Shown here piece by piece: positions 9,219-17,553 of a stretch of DNA of 64,000 bases. A model generated the notes under the pieces. That model had not been told where the DNA came from and made no database searches. It worked only from the letters and a program-made list of their open reading frames with translations. Each line of letters starts with the position of its first letter. The stretch's first letter is position 1. The position numbers and the translations under genes are program-made. The DNA comes from Chitinophaga arvensicola (GTDB taxonomy: Bacteria > Bacteroidota > Bacteroidia > Chitinophagales > Chitinophagaceae): NCBI RefSeq assembly GCF_900110835.1, contig NZ_FOJG01000002.1, positions 896,979-960,978 of the forward strand, given 5' to 3'.

Positions 9219-11720
9219 TCAGGCAGTTTTCCTCAGGATAAATTTTGTATCCGGTTGGCAAAGCTGCCTGATGGTTACACTCCCGTCGGCCTGTATTTTC
9301 ACCGTCCGCGAAACACCGTTTATGCTTAACCGGTAGACTGTGCCGGGAGATAATCCTTTCAACGTAAAGGTATAATTATCCTGCGAAGCAACCGTCCATG
9401 TTGCGGTGCTACCGCTCCAATCCATGCCATTAATGGCAATGGGCTTACCCGAACCGGCATTGATGGTGAGCGTGGTACTATCCTGGTTTCCCGGATAGAA
9501 AATAAGGGAATTTCCTGTTTTACTGGCGCCGAATGCTTTGCTGCTGCTCACCGAGAATCCTTGCGTACTCATCACGTAATCATTCACACGCAGCGTTAAC
9601 CGGTACACGGTATCGCGTAGTGTATAAGAAAACGTGGTACCATTCAACGCGGGTGTCATATTAGGTTCAATACCCATCCGGTTCCATTTTGGCCGGATCC
9701 CGTAGATATCCCTGTACAGTGCGGTAATACTGGTGCAAATGCCTGCCAGGATATCATCGCCAAGACCCAGCTGAGTAGTTCTGCTATATCTTTGAGAAGA
9801 AAGACCATCCTTTTTATACTGCTGCAACAAATGATCGATATATTTCAGCGCGATGGCTTTATCATACCCTACATAGGCTCTAACTCCCAGGTAGCCCCAG
9901 GTGGGGAAGATATCACCGTTCTCATATCTGGGAAATGGCCAGTTGCCTTCCTGTACTTCTGCCTGTTTAAAACTATCAAAACAGAGGGGCCAGTGAAATA
10001 AATTTTCGGCGGTTGTGCGGTGTTCTATCTGGTCCAGTATCAAAGCAATCCTTTTCGGATCATCACAAAGACCGAATGCGATGGCCGCAAAATTAACAGG
10101 TGTAACGAGATTATCACCATGGACAGTACCATCTTTATCCCGCCAGTAAACATATTGATTTTTCTCCGCCGACCAGAAGCCGCCCTCATCGAGGTTCTTA
10201 TTAAAAGCTGTTTTCAGTGTTGCCGCTATCTGCAGGTATCTGGCTGCCTGTGACTGATTGCCCAATACTTTTTCGCAGTTGCCCCAGAGCGTCAGCGCCT
10301 CGTACAACTGGGCATTCACAAAAGCGTTTTCATAGCTGGCCCAGACAATATCCAGCCAATCGCTGCATTTTTTGTCAGCGATGTTATTATTGACCATTTC
10401 AAAGATACCGTTATGGTTTTCATCCCGCCGGATCAGCCAGTCGAGCGCCTTTTCACAGGCTACCTGGTGAGCGCGCAGCCAGTGAAGATCTCCGTTCAGA
10501 TCAAACTGTTCACTGGTATTGATCACATACCCGGTTTGCGAATCAATGGTATAGCCCCACATCGCTTCGTAGTAGCCTGTTTCGCGATTATACGTGCCGG
10601 GTATTTCATCACCGGGGGCATTGTGCCAGCGCGACAACACGCGGCCATCTTTCCCCATCGCCTGATCCCGTTCCTGGTCCAGTGTTGCGGAGAAGTTTTT
10701 TGTATAGTGGGAGTCATTCAATGCCATCCCGATCTGTGCAAAAAACGGTTCATGCAGGCATTTCCAGTTCGTAAGCCAGCCATTGGCGCCTATGATATTG
10801 TTATCTACCACACCATAGCGACCGGTGGTGTTGAGCAGTTCCCGGACTGCGTCCACATCGATGCCTGGCAATGTTCCCCGGGAGTACTCCTGGAAATAAT
10901 CAATATACTGTAATTCGTATTGCACGCTGGTACGGCCCTTTTTCACTTTAAAGGGGGCAAACACATTTTCCTTGCCGGATACAAACCTGCTTAAATCGTA
11001 CCGCTGGCGCAAAGGCTGCTCCGTAACCAGTTGAGTACTCACAAACTCATTATTGGGTGCATGTGTGTATTTTGACGCGATCACGCTATTGTTTTCCGGC
11101 CGGGTACTGATGCGCAGGGCATTTCCAGACACCGCATTCCAGAACGTTACCCCACCGGTATGTACACCGTAGGTATCTCCTTCCTGTTTCAGGTATTTAC
11201 ACCATACCATACCGCCATTATCCAGGATGCCGCCCTTCCATACCGACAGATCCGCAAAATGCCATCCGGGAAAAGCCATGTCCTCCAGTTCGGCGTCCTG
11301 TTTATATTCCCGCTCGATACGCCATGTTATTTTCCGGGCTACTCTTTTGAAGTGCCATTGTTCTTCTACCATCAGGACTGTGTTGCCATAACGGATACCA
11401 CTAATCGTTATCTCATTTTTGGTTGTCGTTACGGCTACTTTACCCTGGCTCTTAGCCGCAGAAAAGATCCCGTCTGACGTGCGGATACCGGTGTAAACTC
11501 CGGCAGAGGATAACACATTTTGTCCTTTTATCATTAACTGCCTGATAACACAGCCGGTTGAATAGTCAATTACCAGTGACATTGACCGGTCCGGAACGGA
11601 TATGGTAATGGTTCTATCAGCGGGATTCTCCGTAATGTACGGATCTGTAGAAACAGCAGCAAAACATACCTGCTGGCAAAGGAGTAACACTAAAATATAA
11701 ATGAAGGATGGACGATTCAT
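9219..11720 (-). CDS. exported six-hairpin (alpha/alpha)6 glycosidase-like protein
   Basis: An 833-residue exported protein with a signal peptide (MNRPSFIYILVLLLC to CFA). The frame extends 12 codons further upstream, but the ATG at 11720 fits the signal peptide best. Residues up to ~300 are a beta-sandwich; ~330-680 is an alpha/alpha toroid with repeated helical pairs and acidic/aromatic motifs (NRETGYYEAMWGY, DENHNGIFEM, YENAFVNAQLYEAL, FPTWGYLGVRAYVGYDKA). The C-terminal ~130 residues are another beta-domain. This is the build of GH78/GH94/MGH1-like enzymes, but I cannot assign a CAZy family. A secreted role in polysaccharide breakdown is inferred, and the divergent neighbour is a CE15 esterase. 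Confidence 0.7.
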   Translation of the reverse strand: MNRPSFIYILVLLLCQQVCFAAVSTDPYITENPADRTITISVPDRSMSLVIDYSTGCVIRQLMIKGQNVLSSAGVYTGIRTSDGIFSAAKSQGKVAVTTTKNEITISGIRYGNTVLMVEEQWHFKRVARKITWRIEREYKQDAELEDMAFPGWHFADLSVWKGGILDNGGMVWCKYLKQEGDTYGVHTGGVTFWNAVSGNALRISTRPENNSVIASKYTHAPNNEFVSTQLVTEQPLRQRYDLSRFVSGKENVFAPFKVKKGRTSVQYELQYIDYFQEYSRGTLPGIDVDAVRELLNTTGRYGVVDNNIIGANGWLTNWKCLHEPFFAQIGMALNDSHYTKNFSATLDQERDQAMGKDGRVLSRWHNAPGDEIPGTYNRETGYYEAMWGYTIDSQTGYVINTSEQFDLNGDLHWLRAHQVACEKALDWLIRRDENHNGIFEMVNNNIADKKCSDWLDIVWASYENAFVNAQLYEALTLWGNCEKVLGNQSQAARYLQIAATLKTAFNKNLDEGGFWSAEKNQYVYWRDKDGTVHGDNLVTPVNFAAIAFGLCDDPKRIALILDQIEHRTTAENLFHWPLCFDSFKQAEVQEGNWPFPRYENGDIFPTWGYLGVRAYVGYDKAIALKYIDHLLQQYKKDGLSSQRYSRTTQLGLGDDILAGICTSITALYRDIYGIRPKWNRMGIEPNMTPALNGTTFSYTLRDTVYRLTLRVNDYVMSTQGFSVSSSKAFGASKTGNSLIFYPGNQDSTTLTINAGSGKPIAINGMDWSGSTATWTVASQDNYTFTLKGLSPGTVYRLSINGVSRTVKIQADGSVTIRQLCQPDTKFILRKTA

Positions 11721-11903
11721 ATGCTTTATCATTGGCAACATTTTCCGGCATGGCAAATGTTATTCCGCAGTAAGGTATAAAATTATCCGGTTCCATGCCT
11801 GTTGGTACAGGATAGTATTTTTAAGGAAATATCCTATCTTTAAATGATCCTCGTCAATTTCCACTTGCCTATTGTTAAATACCGTCTTTAAACAAATAAT
11901 CGC

Positions 11904-13178
11904 ATGCCAAAAACAATACATGTCTATCTGACACTATTTATTCTTACCTGCTTTGCTTCCACTGCCACGCCGGCCTTTGCCCAGGAGAAGCCCAACTACG
12001 ACGAAGCCAAAGTGGGTGTATACCAACTCCCGGATCCCTTGCTGAATAGCCATCAAAAAAAAGTACGGACGGCAGCCGACTGGGAAGGCAGTCGCAGGAA
12101 AGAAGTATTACAGTTATTTAAGCAGCATGTATTCGGGCAGTTTCCGGGGCAGGCAAAGGATATTCATTTTGTGACACAGCGGATCGACAGTAGCGCCGTA
12201 GAAGGACTGGCTATTGCCAAACAGGTGCGTATCTACTTAACTGCCGGTAAAAAAGGACCGTTTATTGACCTGCTGTTGTATGTGCCGGCGCATACCAGCG
12301 AGCGGGTTCCGGTATTTGCCGGGTGGAATTTTAACGGGAATCATAACGTCAGTACAGATGAACAGATCCTCATCTCCCAAAATTATCTTGACCTGCTCAC
12401 GCTTCAAAAAAAGAATGCAGCCCCCACCAGGGGGAACCAGGAAAAAAACTGGCCGGTAAAAACCTTGCTGCAACATGGTTATGGAGTAGCCACTGCCTAC
12501 TATGGCGATGTAGAGCCGGATCATCCCCAGGGATGGAAAACCGGCATCAGGAGTAGTCTGGCTAAGTCACTCCAGTTAAAATATTCAGACTGGTGTGCCA
12601 TTGGCGCCTGGGCATGGGGCCTTAGCCGCATGCTGGATTATCTTCAAACAGATAACAACGTAGATGCCGGCAAGGTGATAGTGCTGGGACATTCCCGTCT
12701 TGGCAAAGCGGCGCTATGGGCGGCAGCCAACGATACCCGTTTCGCAGGTGTTATCTCCAATAATTCCGGCGAGGGCGGCGCTGCCATTGCCCGGAGAAAT
12801 TATGGCGAAACACTGCAATTCATCACAACGACCTTTCCGCATTGGTTTATTGAAAAGTATAAAAGCTACGCAGCTGATGTAAACAAGCTTCCTGTAGATG
12901 CGCATCTGCTGCTGGCGCTGGCGGCACCACGCCCCTTGTATGTGGCCAGTGCTACCGATGACCAGTGGGCGGATCCTCATGGAGAATTCCTGGCAGCGAA
13001 AAATGCGGAACCGGTGTATGCGCTTTATGGCAAAAAAGGACTGGGTATAACGCAGATGCCCGCGCCGGATACCTCCATTGGGAATACCATTCGGTATCAT
13101 ATTCGTACAGGCGTACACGATATACTGTTGTTTGACTGGATGCAATACATCCGGTTTGCGGATGAGTTAGTACGTTAA
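11904..13178 (+). CDS. CE15 glucuronoyl esterase
   Basis: A 424-residue secreted alpha/beta hydrolase with signal peptide (up to about residue 27, cut near FAQ). The nucleophile elbow GHSRLGKAALWAA puts the catalytic Ser at 264; SNNSGEGGAA supplies Glu290, and the His is in GVHDILLFDW at 405. This spacing and the GxSRxGK elbow mark carbohydrate esterase family 15 (4-O-methyl-glucuronoyl methylesterase), which cuts ester bonds between lignin alcohols and glucuronic acid side chains of xylan. It is divergent from the six-hairpin glycosidase. Together they suggest plant hemicellulose as a food source. Family assignment is strong; the actual ester cut is inferred. Confidence 0.85.
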   Translation: MPKTIHVYLTLFILTCFASTATPAFAQEKPNYDEAKVGVYQLPDPLLNSHQKKVRTAADWEGSRRKEVLQLFKQHVFGQFPGQAKDIHFVTQRIDSSAVEGLAIAKQVRIYLTAGKKGPFIDLLLYVPAHTSERVPVFAGWNFNGNHNVSTDEQILISQNYLDLLTLQKKNAAPTRGNQEKNWPVKTLLQHGYGVATAYYGDVEPDHPQGWKTGIRSSLAKSLQLKYSDWCAIGAWAWGLSRMLDYLQTDNNVDAGKVIVLGHSRLGKAALWAAANDTRFAGVISNNSGEGGAAIARRNYGETLQFITTTFPHWFIEKYKSYAADVNKLPVDAHLLLALAAPRPLYVASATDDQWADPHGEFLAAKNAEPVYALYGKKGLGITQMPAPDTSIGNTIRYHIRTGVHDILLFDWMQYIRFADELVR

Positions 13179-13182
13179 CTGC

Positions 13183-13581
13183 TTATTCATCTGCGGGGCG
13201 CAGCCTAATATTGGGATGATCTGCAATGATTTCGAGGAGTATATCAAAATAGGTTTGCCCTTCTCCCCTGTCCAGTTCATCCAGTTTTTCGCGGAAGTGT
13301 TCTTTATTGAAGGGAGATTCCGGCAGCAATTTCTCTTCATAATATTGCCGGGTGGCGGCATGCCCCAGGGCCTGTCTGCTTTTATCCATGTTATGCCATA
13401 ATAACGTAACCGGTTCGTCGCTCTTTATAGCGCCAAATCCGCCATAAAGCAGGTCGTTAAAGGCATCCAGGCTATTACCCAGCTGCCAGTCTTCACCAGT
13501 CATAAATACACGGTTTATTTCTTCATAAAAAGAAGTAATACTGGTGATGCGGTTTCCGTCGATTGTGATTTGTTTCTCCAT
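13183..13581 (-). CDS. orphan barstar-family ribonuclease inhibitor
   Basis: A 132-residue cytoplasmic protein from the ATG at 13581 (the frame runs on upstream to 13641 but without family similarity). The sequence IDGNRITSITSFYEEINRVF, then a stretch ending NSLDAFNDLLYGGFG, and a later LLWHNMDKSRQALG follow the barstar fold: first strand, helix, and the conserved NLDAxxDxLxG helix that in barstar plugs the barnase active site. Barstar inhibits a secreted RNase inside the cell. No barnase-like or other RNase gene is seen within the window, so the partner is elsewhere or the protein is an orphan immunity gene. It is 4 bp from the convergent CE15 stop codon. Confidence 0.75.
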   Translation of the reverse strand: MEKQITIDGNRITSITSFYEEINRVFMTGEDWQLGNSLDAFNDLLYGGFGAIKSDEPVTLLWHNMDKSRQALGHAATRQYYEEKLLPESPFNKEHFREKLDELDRGEGQTYFDILLEIIADHPNIRLRPADE

Positions 13582-13757
13582 GAATGCCCTATTTCGTGTA
13601 TCTGCGACGTACTTTTTTAAATCCGCATAACACCTGCACACCGAAGATGAGAATTTCTAAAAGAGCCAGCATAATAATACAAGATTAGATGATTATCATA
13701 AGATACAACTTTTCCGGGAAATATGCAGCCGGAAAGTAGCTCCGGCTGCACATCCTT

Positions 13758-16541
13758 TTAATCCTGTTTTCCCAACACCACAAACTTCTTCACCACATTA
13801 CTACCGCGCACGCCTATATGCAAAAAGTAAATACCGGGTGTAAGTTCTCCGGTTTGCACGCGGATGCTATTATTTCCTTTTCTTAATGAAACACCTGATT
13901 TCGTCAGCATCTCCCGCCCTTTCAGGTCATATATTTTCAATGTAGTCTGCACTGCTGCCGGCGCAGAGAGAGAAACGGTAAGTTCCGTTCCGGTTAACGG
14001 ATTGGGATATACGTTGCAGGATAACACCTTGCCGTCTTTTACAGATGCCGGTTCAAAAGCGGTGGTGTTTTCAACAGCAGCAGCAGTACGGGCCTGCAAT
14101 GGCGCGACCGGGAAGTTACCCATTACCTGCACTTCGGCCAGGCTTAAAGGTACGTTGGTGCTTTGCAGTTGTATTCTCACGTAACGGCCGCTGTTATTAA
14201 TGCTGATAACAGATGGACTACCGGCCGTAGCGGTCTGAAAATAATCCTGCACACCTGCCTGTGCCTGTGTACCTGCTACAGTGGACGATGTAAAAGGAAC
14301 ATCCGAAATAAAAATGTGATAATTGGCCAGCCGGCTGCCACAGCAATCCGTGCGGTTATAGATATTGATCGTCTGGATATTGGCGGATGCGCCAAGATCA
14401 ACCTGCCACCAGGGTTGATTGGTGAGGGCATCTGCAGTAGAAGTAACGGAACTGCTGAAATAGTCGCCATTGGTATTGCCATCCACCGCTAAAGATGCCA
14501 GGCCGGTGGTGCTGCTATGATCGCTCGATTGCGTAGCTGTTTTGTTCAAAGCCAGGTTAGCCGCGGGTACCACTACTGTGCCTGCATTTTTCCAATAGAA
14601 CAGATCTGCCAGGCCTCCGTCCAGTGTATCATTATAAACATATTTCTTACCGCTCACCAGCGTCAGGTTTACTTTTTCCACCACTCCGTCTTTTCTCCTT
14701 ACCCGGAATAATGTATCCACCGGGTAAGTACCGAAATTGATATTCAGCGTAATTTTCTGGGTGGCCAGGTTGGCTTTCCCCTGGATGGTATCTGTCAGGA
14801 TACCTGTTGTGCCGGGTGCATTACAACAACCGTTCGACACTGCCAGACCGTTCATGATCATAAAATAGGCGGTACTTGCGCTGGGAACAGGCGCCATAGT
14901 GATACCACTGGTACTGTTAATACCCGGTACCGGTTTGAAATAGCCAACTACCACATCTCCTTTTAACCCGTTATTGGTGGCGCTCACCAGGTTAGTAGCG
15001 CTGATACTACTGATATAGGGTCCGGCGGTGGAATCCCAGGCAGCGATGCTGGCAGGACCTGCATTATTTACAGGTGAAGTGCCGGAGATATGCTGACCTG
15101 CAATAAAGCGTACGTCTTTTGTGCGAAGGCGGGATAAATGCGGTGACAGATGCAGTACTTCTGCACCAAGTCGTGCATTCTGCCAGTACTGTGCGGTGGG
15201 AGTTCCGTTCTGATCCGTCCAGAAAAAAGTGTTGTTGCCACCGATGTAACGGAAGCTGTTCATCCATTTCGCGCCCATGATAAGGAACGAATATACGCCG
15301 ATATTAAACTCAGATTCGGAGGGATAGTAATTATAGGAACCACCATTCCGGCTGCCTTTGTAACCCTGTAAATAGGCGCCAAATGCAATGGGGGAAGCAC
15401 CGCTTCCGTCATACCCTTCCAGCGCCAGTTTGCGGTAGGTATACATGTCCTGCAGGATGGCTGCCTGGGAGCCACCGGCGCCGGGATTTCTGTTTACAAA
15501 GAAATAGTAATAGTCGTAAGTGAGCAGATCCGGCTTTGCCGTTTGAAGATAGGTTCTGAGATTTGCTTCAGACCACTGACCGGTATACTGATTATTATGC
15601 ACCAGCACATTCGGATATTTACTGCGGGATACGGCAAACCAGTCGCGCATATAATTCTGCAGCGTAGTACTATAGCCTTCTTCATCACCAAAGCAGATGC
15701 TCGACAACAGGTTACTATCAGCCGCCTGGAGCGAATTCAGAAACCCGTTCGAGGTTTCGAATACACTGGGGCCGCGATCTACATGCAAACCAAAAGGTCC
15801 TTTTACCAGTCCCCATTGTACCGTGGGGTTCTGCTGATGGATCGCATAGTTATACATCGGTCTTTCATAATAGGTAGGTGCAAAGTGGCTGTTGGCCAGC
15901 TCATTTCCGCTGGGGTAGTGATCTGCGCCGGGCTGCATGTAATAACTCACACCGCTTTGTGCAAAGGTGCTGACCAGTGAATTATTGGTAAATGCTGCGT
16001 TGGAAACAAACAGATAAAACCCTTTGAGACGCTGATCGCAGCAGTCGGTCCGGTTCCAGATCCGGATGGAGTCGATGGTCACGATGCTGCCAAGATCCAC
16101 CTGCCACCAGGGTTCTATGGCGGCGTAGCCGTCGATGGTATGGGTTACTGATCCAACAGAATAGTTACCGTTGGTGTTGCCATCCACTGCCCTGCTGCTT
16201 GTGGCACCTCCCAGGTCGGACGATTGCTGTGTGGTTTTTCCTTGTGCCACATTCACGCCTGCGCTGAATACCTGTACTTCTGCCAGGCTCAGCGGATCGG
16301 TACCGGAGAGTTGAATTTTTACATAGCGGCCGGTCCTGCTGATGTTGAGGGTAGTCGTCACCGGCACGGGATTATCTTCGGAAGCGCCATCTACCCGGAT
16401 CCAGCTTTGGTATTGAATACCTTTCTGAATGAATAGTTTGTCCTGCCGGGTCATGGTTTGCGCCCGGGAAACGCCTGCGAGCAATAGCAGCAGGAAAGTA
16501 CCCCATCGCTGCGCGCTGTCTTTTTTAAAATTCAGTTGCAT
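13758..16541 (-). CDS. T9SS-secreted glycosidase with two F-type-lectin-like domains
   Basis: A 927-residue protein from the ATG at 16541; the frame is open to 16679 but only this start gives a signal peptide (ending SRAQ). Order: signal peptide; discoidin/F-type lectin domain ~60-180 (AVDGNTNGNYS, PWWQVDLG, NRTDCCDQR); a central region ~190-600 that looks like a TIM-barrel hydrolase (ICFGDEEGYS, YDYYYFF, SESEFNIG) without a family I can name; a beta-domain; a second discoidin copy ~670-790 (AVDGNTNGDY, PWWQVDLG, NRTDCCGSR); and a type IX secretion sorting domain (NVYPNPLTG, LTPGIYFLHI, KKFVVLGKQD). The NRTDCC motif resembles the fucose-binding RGDCC loop of F-type lectins. It is divergent from the ECF sigma operon. 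Confidence 0.75.
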   Translation of the reverse strand: MQLNFKKDSAQRWGTFLLLLLAGVSRAQTMTRQDKLFIQKGIQYQSWIRVDGASEDNPVPVTTTLNISRTGRYVKIQLSGTDPLSLAEVQVFSAGVNVAQGKTTQQSSDLGGATSSRAVDGNTNGNYSVGSVTHTIDGYAAIEPWWQVDLGSIVTIDSIRIWNRTDCCDQRLKGFYLFVSNAAFTNNSLVSTFAQSGVSYYMQPGADHYPSGNELANSHFAPTYYERPMYNYAIHQQNPTVQWGLVKGPFGLHVDRGPSVFETSNGFLNSLQAADSNLLSSICFGDEEGYSTTLQNYMRDWFAVSRSKYPNVLVHNNQYTGQWSEANLRTYLQTAKPDLLTYDYYYFFVNRNPGAGGSQAAILQDMYTYRKLALEGYDGSGASPIAFGAYLQGYKGSRNGGSYNYYPSESEFNIGVYSFLIMGAKWMNSFRYIGGNNTFFWTDQNGTPTAQYWQNARLGAEVLHLSPHLSRLRTKDVRFIAGQHISGTSPVNNAGPASIAAWDSTAGPYISSISATNLVSATNNGLKGDVVVGYFKPVPGINSTSGITMAPVPSASTAYFMIMNGLAVSNGCCNAPGTTGILTDTIQGKANLATQKITLNINFGTYPVDTLFRVRRKDGVVEKVNLTLVSGKKYVYNDTLDGGLADLFYWKNAGTVVVPAANLALNKTATQSSDHSSTTGLASLAVDGNTNGDYFSSSVTSTADALTNQPWWQVDLGASANIQTINIYNRTDCCGSRLANYHIFISDVPFTSSTVAGTQAQAGVQDYFQTATAGSPSVISINNSGRYVRIQLQSTNVPLSLAEVQVMGNFPVAPLQARTAAAVENTTAFEPASVKDGKVLSCNVYPNPLTGTELTVSLSAPAAVQTTLKIYDLKGREMLTKSGVSLRKGNNSIRVQTGELTPGIYFLHIGVRGSNVVKKFVVLGKQD

Positions 16542-16729
16542 ACAATTGTATTTTTGAATAAGAAAAAAAAGTACTGCGCCCGAGCGGCTGGCAGTGTATA
16601 CGTTGCAATAGCCGTAACGGCTATTTTTTTTGGTTGAATTACGGGGTACTGCACGATAGATGCAGCCGTCACGGTTCACGGGATACGGGTTTTCACAATG
16701 GGAAATGATCGGTTATATCTTCCCTCTCA

Positions 16730-16760
16730 TATAGTGGGTTGAATACAGGACTTACCCTTA
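16730..16760 (-). promoter_or_regulatory. 31-bp ECF-flanking element, copy 1 (toward exported glycosidase)
   Basis: Read on the minus strand it starts TAAGGGTAAG and ends ACCCACTATA, with a GGGT-N14-ACCC dyad inside. It matches the element at 17518-17548 at 26 of 31 positions in opposite orientation. It lies about 190 nt before the ATG of the glycosidase at 16541. It is a likely target of the sigma factor or a co-regulator, but this is inference. Confidence 0.55.
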
Positions 16761-16868
16761 TTTCAAGCGGATATTTTTTTTTCCATACAGTTATTAGTGT
16801 TATTTTATCTCTTTTAACTGGTATTTTAGCCTATGCTCTTTCCGGGGATGTTTTTTAGCCTGCCGCAA

Positions 16869-16899
16869 TTTGCCGTTTGAAAAAAAAGACTTTTATTTG
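16869..16899 (+). promoter_or_regulatory. candidate promoter of the ECF sigma gene
   Basis: TTTG (16869-16872), 19 bases, then TTTATTTG (16892-16899), one mismatch from TAnnTTTG. Transcription would start near 16907, about 36 nt before the ATG. Confidence 0.35.
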
Positions 16900-16942
16900 G
16901 CTACACGTATGTGTCACGTAATGAACCGTAATTCCGGTGACA

Positions 16943-17500
16943 ATGGAAAAATACACTGATGAAGAACTGTTGCAATTGTTGATGCAGAATGATGAACCTG
17001 CATTCCGTCAACTTTATAAAAGATATTGGAAGAAATTACTGACGAAAGCCTACACACAACTGCAATCCCATGCAGATGCGGAGGAATTGGTACAGGATGT
17101 ATTTATAAACATCTGGCACCGGCGTCATTCCCTGCAAATCAAATACAGTTTTCATACTTACATTGCTGCAGTTACCCGCTATAAAATATTTGAGAAACTG
17201 GCGGGCAAAAAACGTTTGCCCGTTACGGAAGATGCGGCCGACTGCATTGTGGCAGACAGGTCTACCGAGTTATGGCTGGATGGCGAATCACTGAAAGCCG
17301 AAATAGAAAGCGTAGTTGGTACACTTCCTGAAAAATGTCAGCTGGTATTCCGCTTAAGCCGGGAACAGGGCCTCACCGAAAAGCAAATTGCACATACCTT
17401 ACAGATATCTCATAAAACAGTGGAGTCACATATGAGCAAAGCCCTTCGCATATTACGCGGCGCTGTCGGGCATCTTCGCTGTCTTTTCTGCTCGCTCTGA
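16943..17500 (+). CDS. ECF RNA polymerase sigma factor (FecI-type)
   Basis: A 185-residue sigma-70 family protein. Region 2 is near residues 10-90 (EPAFRQLYKRYWKK, DAEELVQDVFINIWHRR); region 4 is 120-175 (LPEKCQLVFRLSREQGLTEKQIA, then a helix-turn-helix ISHKTVESHMSKALRILR). The length and lack of region 3 define an ECF factor, and the partner is the FecR protein 53 bp downstream. In Bacteroidota such pairs switch on SusC/SusD operons when the receptor with an STN domain binds its glycan. The ATG at 16943 is chosen over a GTG two codons earlier. Confidence 0.92.
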   Translation: MEKYTDEELLQLLMQNDEPAFRQLYKRYWKKLLTKAYTQLQSHADAEELVQDVFINIWHRRHSLQIKYSFHTYIAAVTRYKIFEKLAGKKRLPVTEDAADCIVADRSTELWLDGESLKAEIESVVGTLPEKCQLVFRLSREQGLTEKQIAHTLQISHKTVESHMSKALRILRGAVGHLRCLFCSL

Positions 17501-17517
17501 TTTTTTTTATTCCTCAC

Positions 17518-17548
17518 TAAGGGTAAGCCTTCTATTTCACCCACTATA
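17518..17548 (+). promoter_or_regulatory. 31-bp ECF-flanking element, copy 2 (toward fecR-susC-susD)
   Basis: Second copy of the element at 16730-16760, again TAAGGGTAAG ... ACCCACTATA with GGGT-N14-ACCC, placed between the sigma stop codon and the FecR ATG (5 nt away). If it were a promoter the message would be nearly leaderless, so an operator or RNA role is also possible. Confidence 0.55.
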
Positions 17549-17553
17549 TAAAT

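Larger units (their letters stand above)
16542..16942. other. divergent regulatory region between exported glycosidase and ECF sigma gene
   Basis: About 400 bp without a gene. It holds one copy of the 31-bp ECF-flanking element (16730-16760), pointing at the glycosidase, and a candidate promoter for the sigma gene (16869-16899). There are several T-runs (16765-16785 and 16620-16640). Confidence 0.6.

Noticed and set aside
10413..10913. 166-codon plus-strand frame
   Set aside because: Antisense shadow of the six-hairpin glycosidase gene, whose protein is clearly real.
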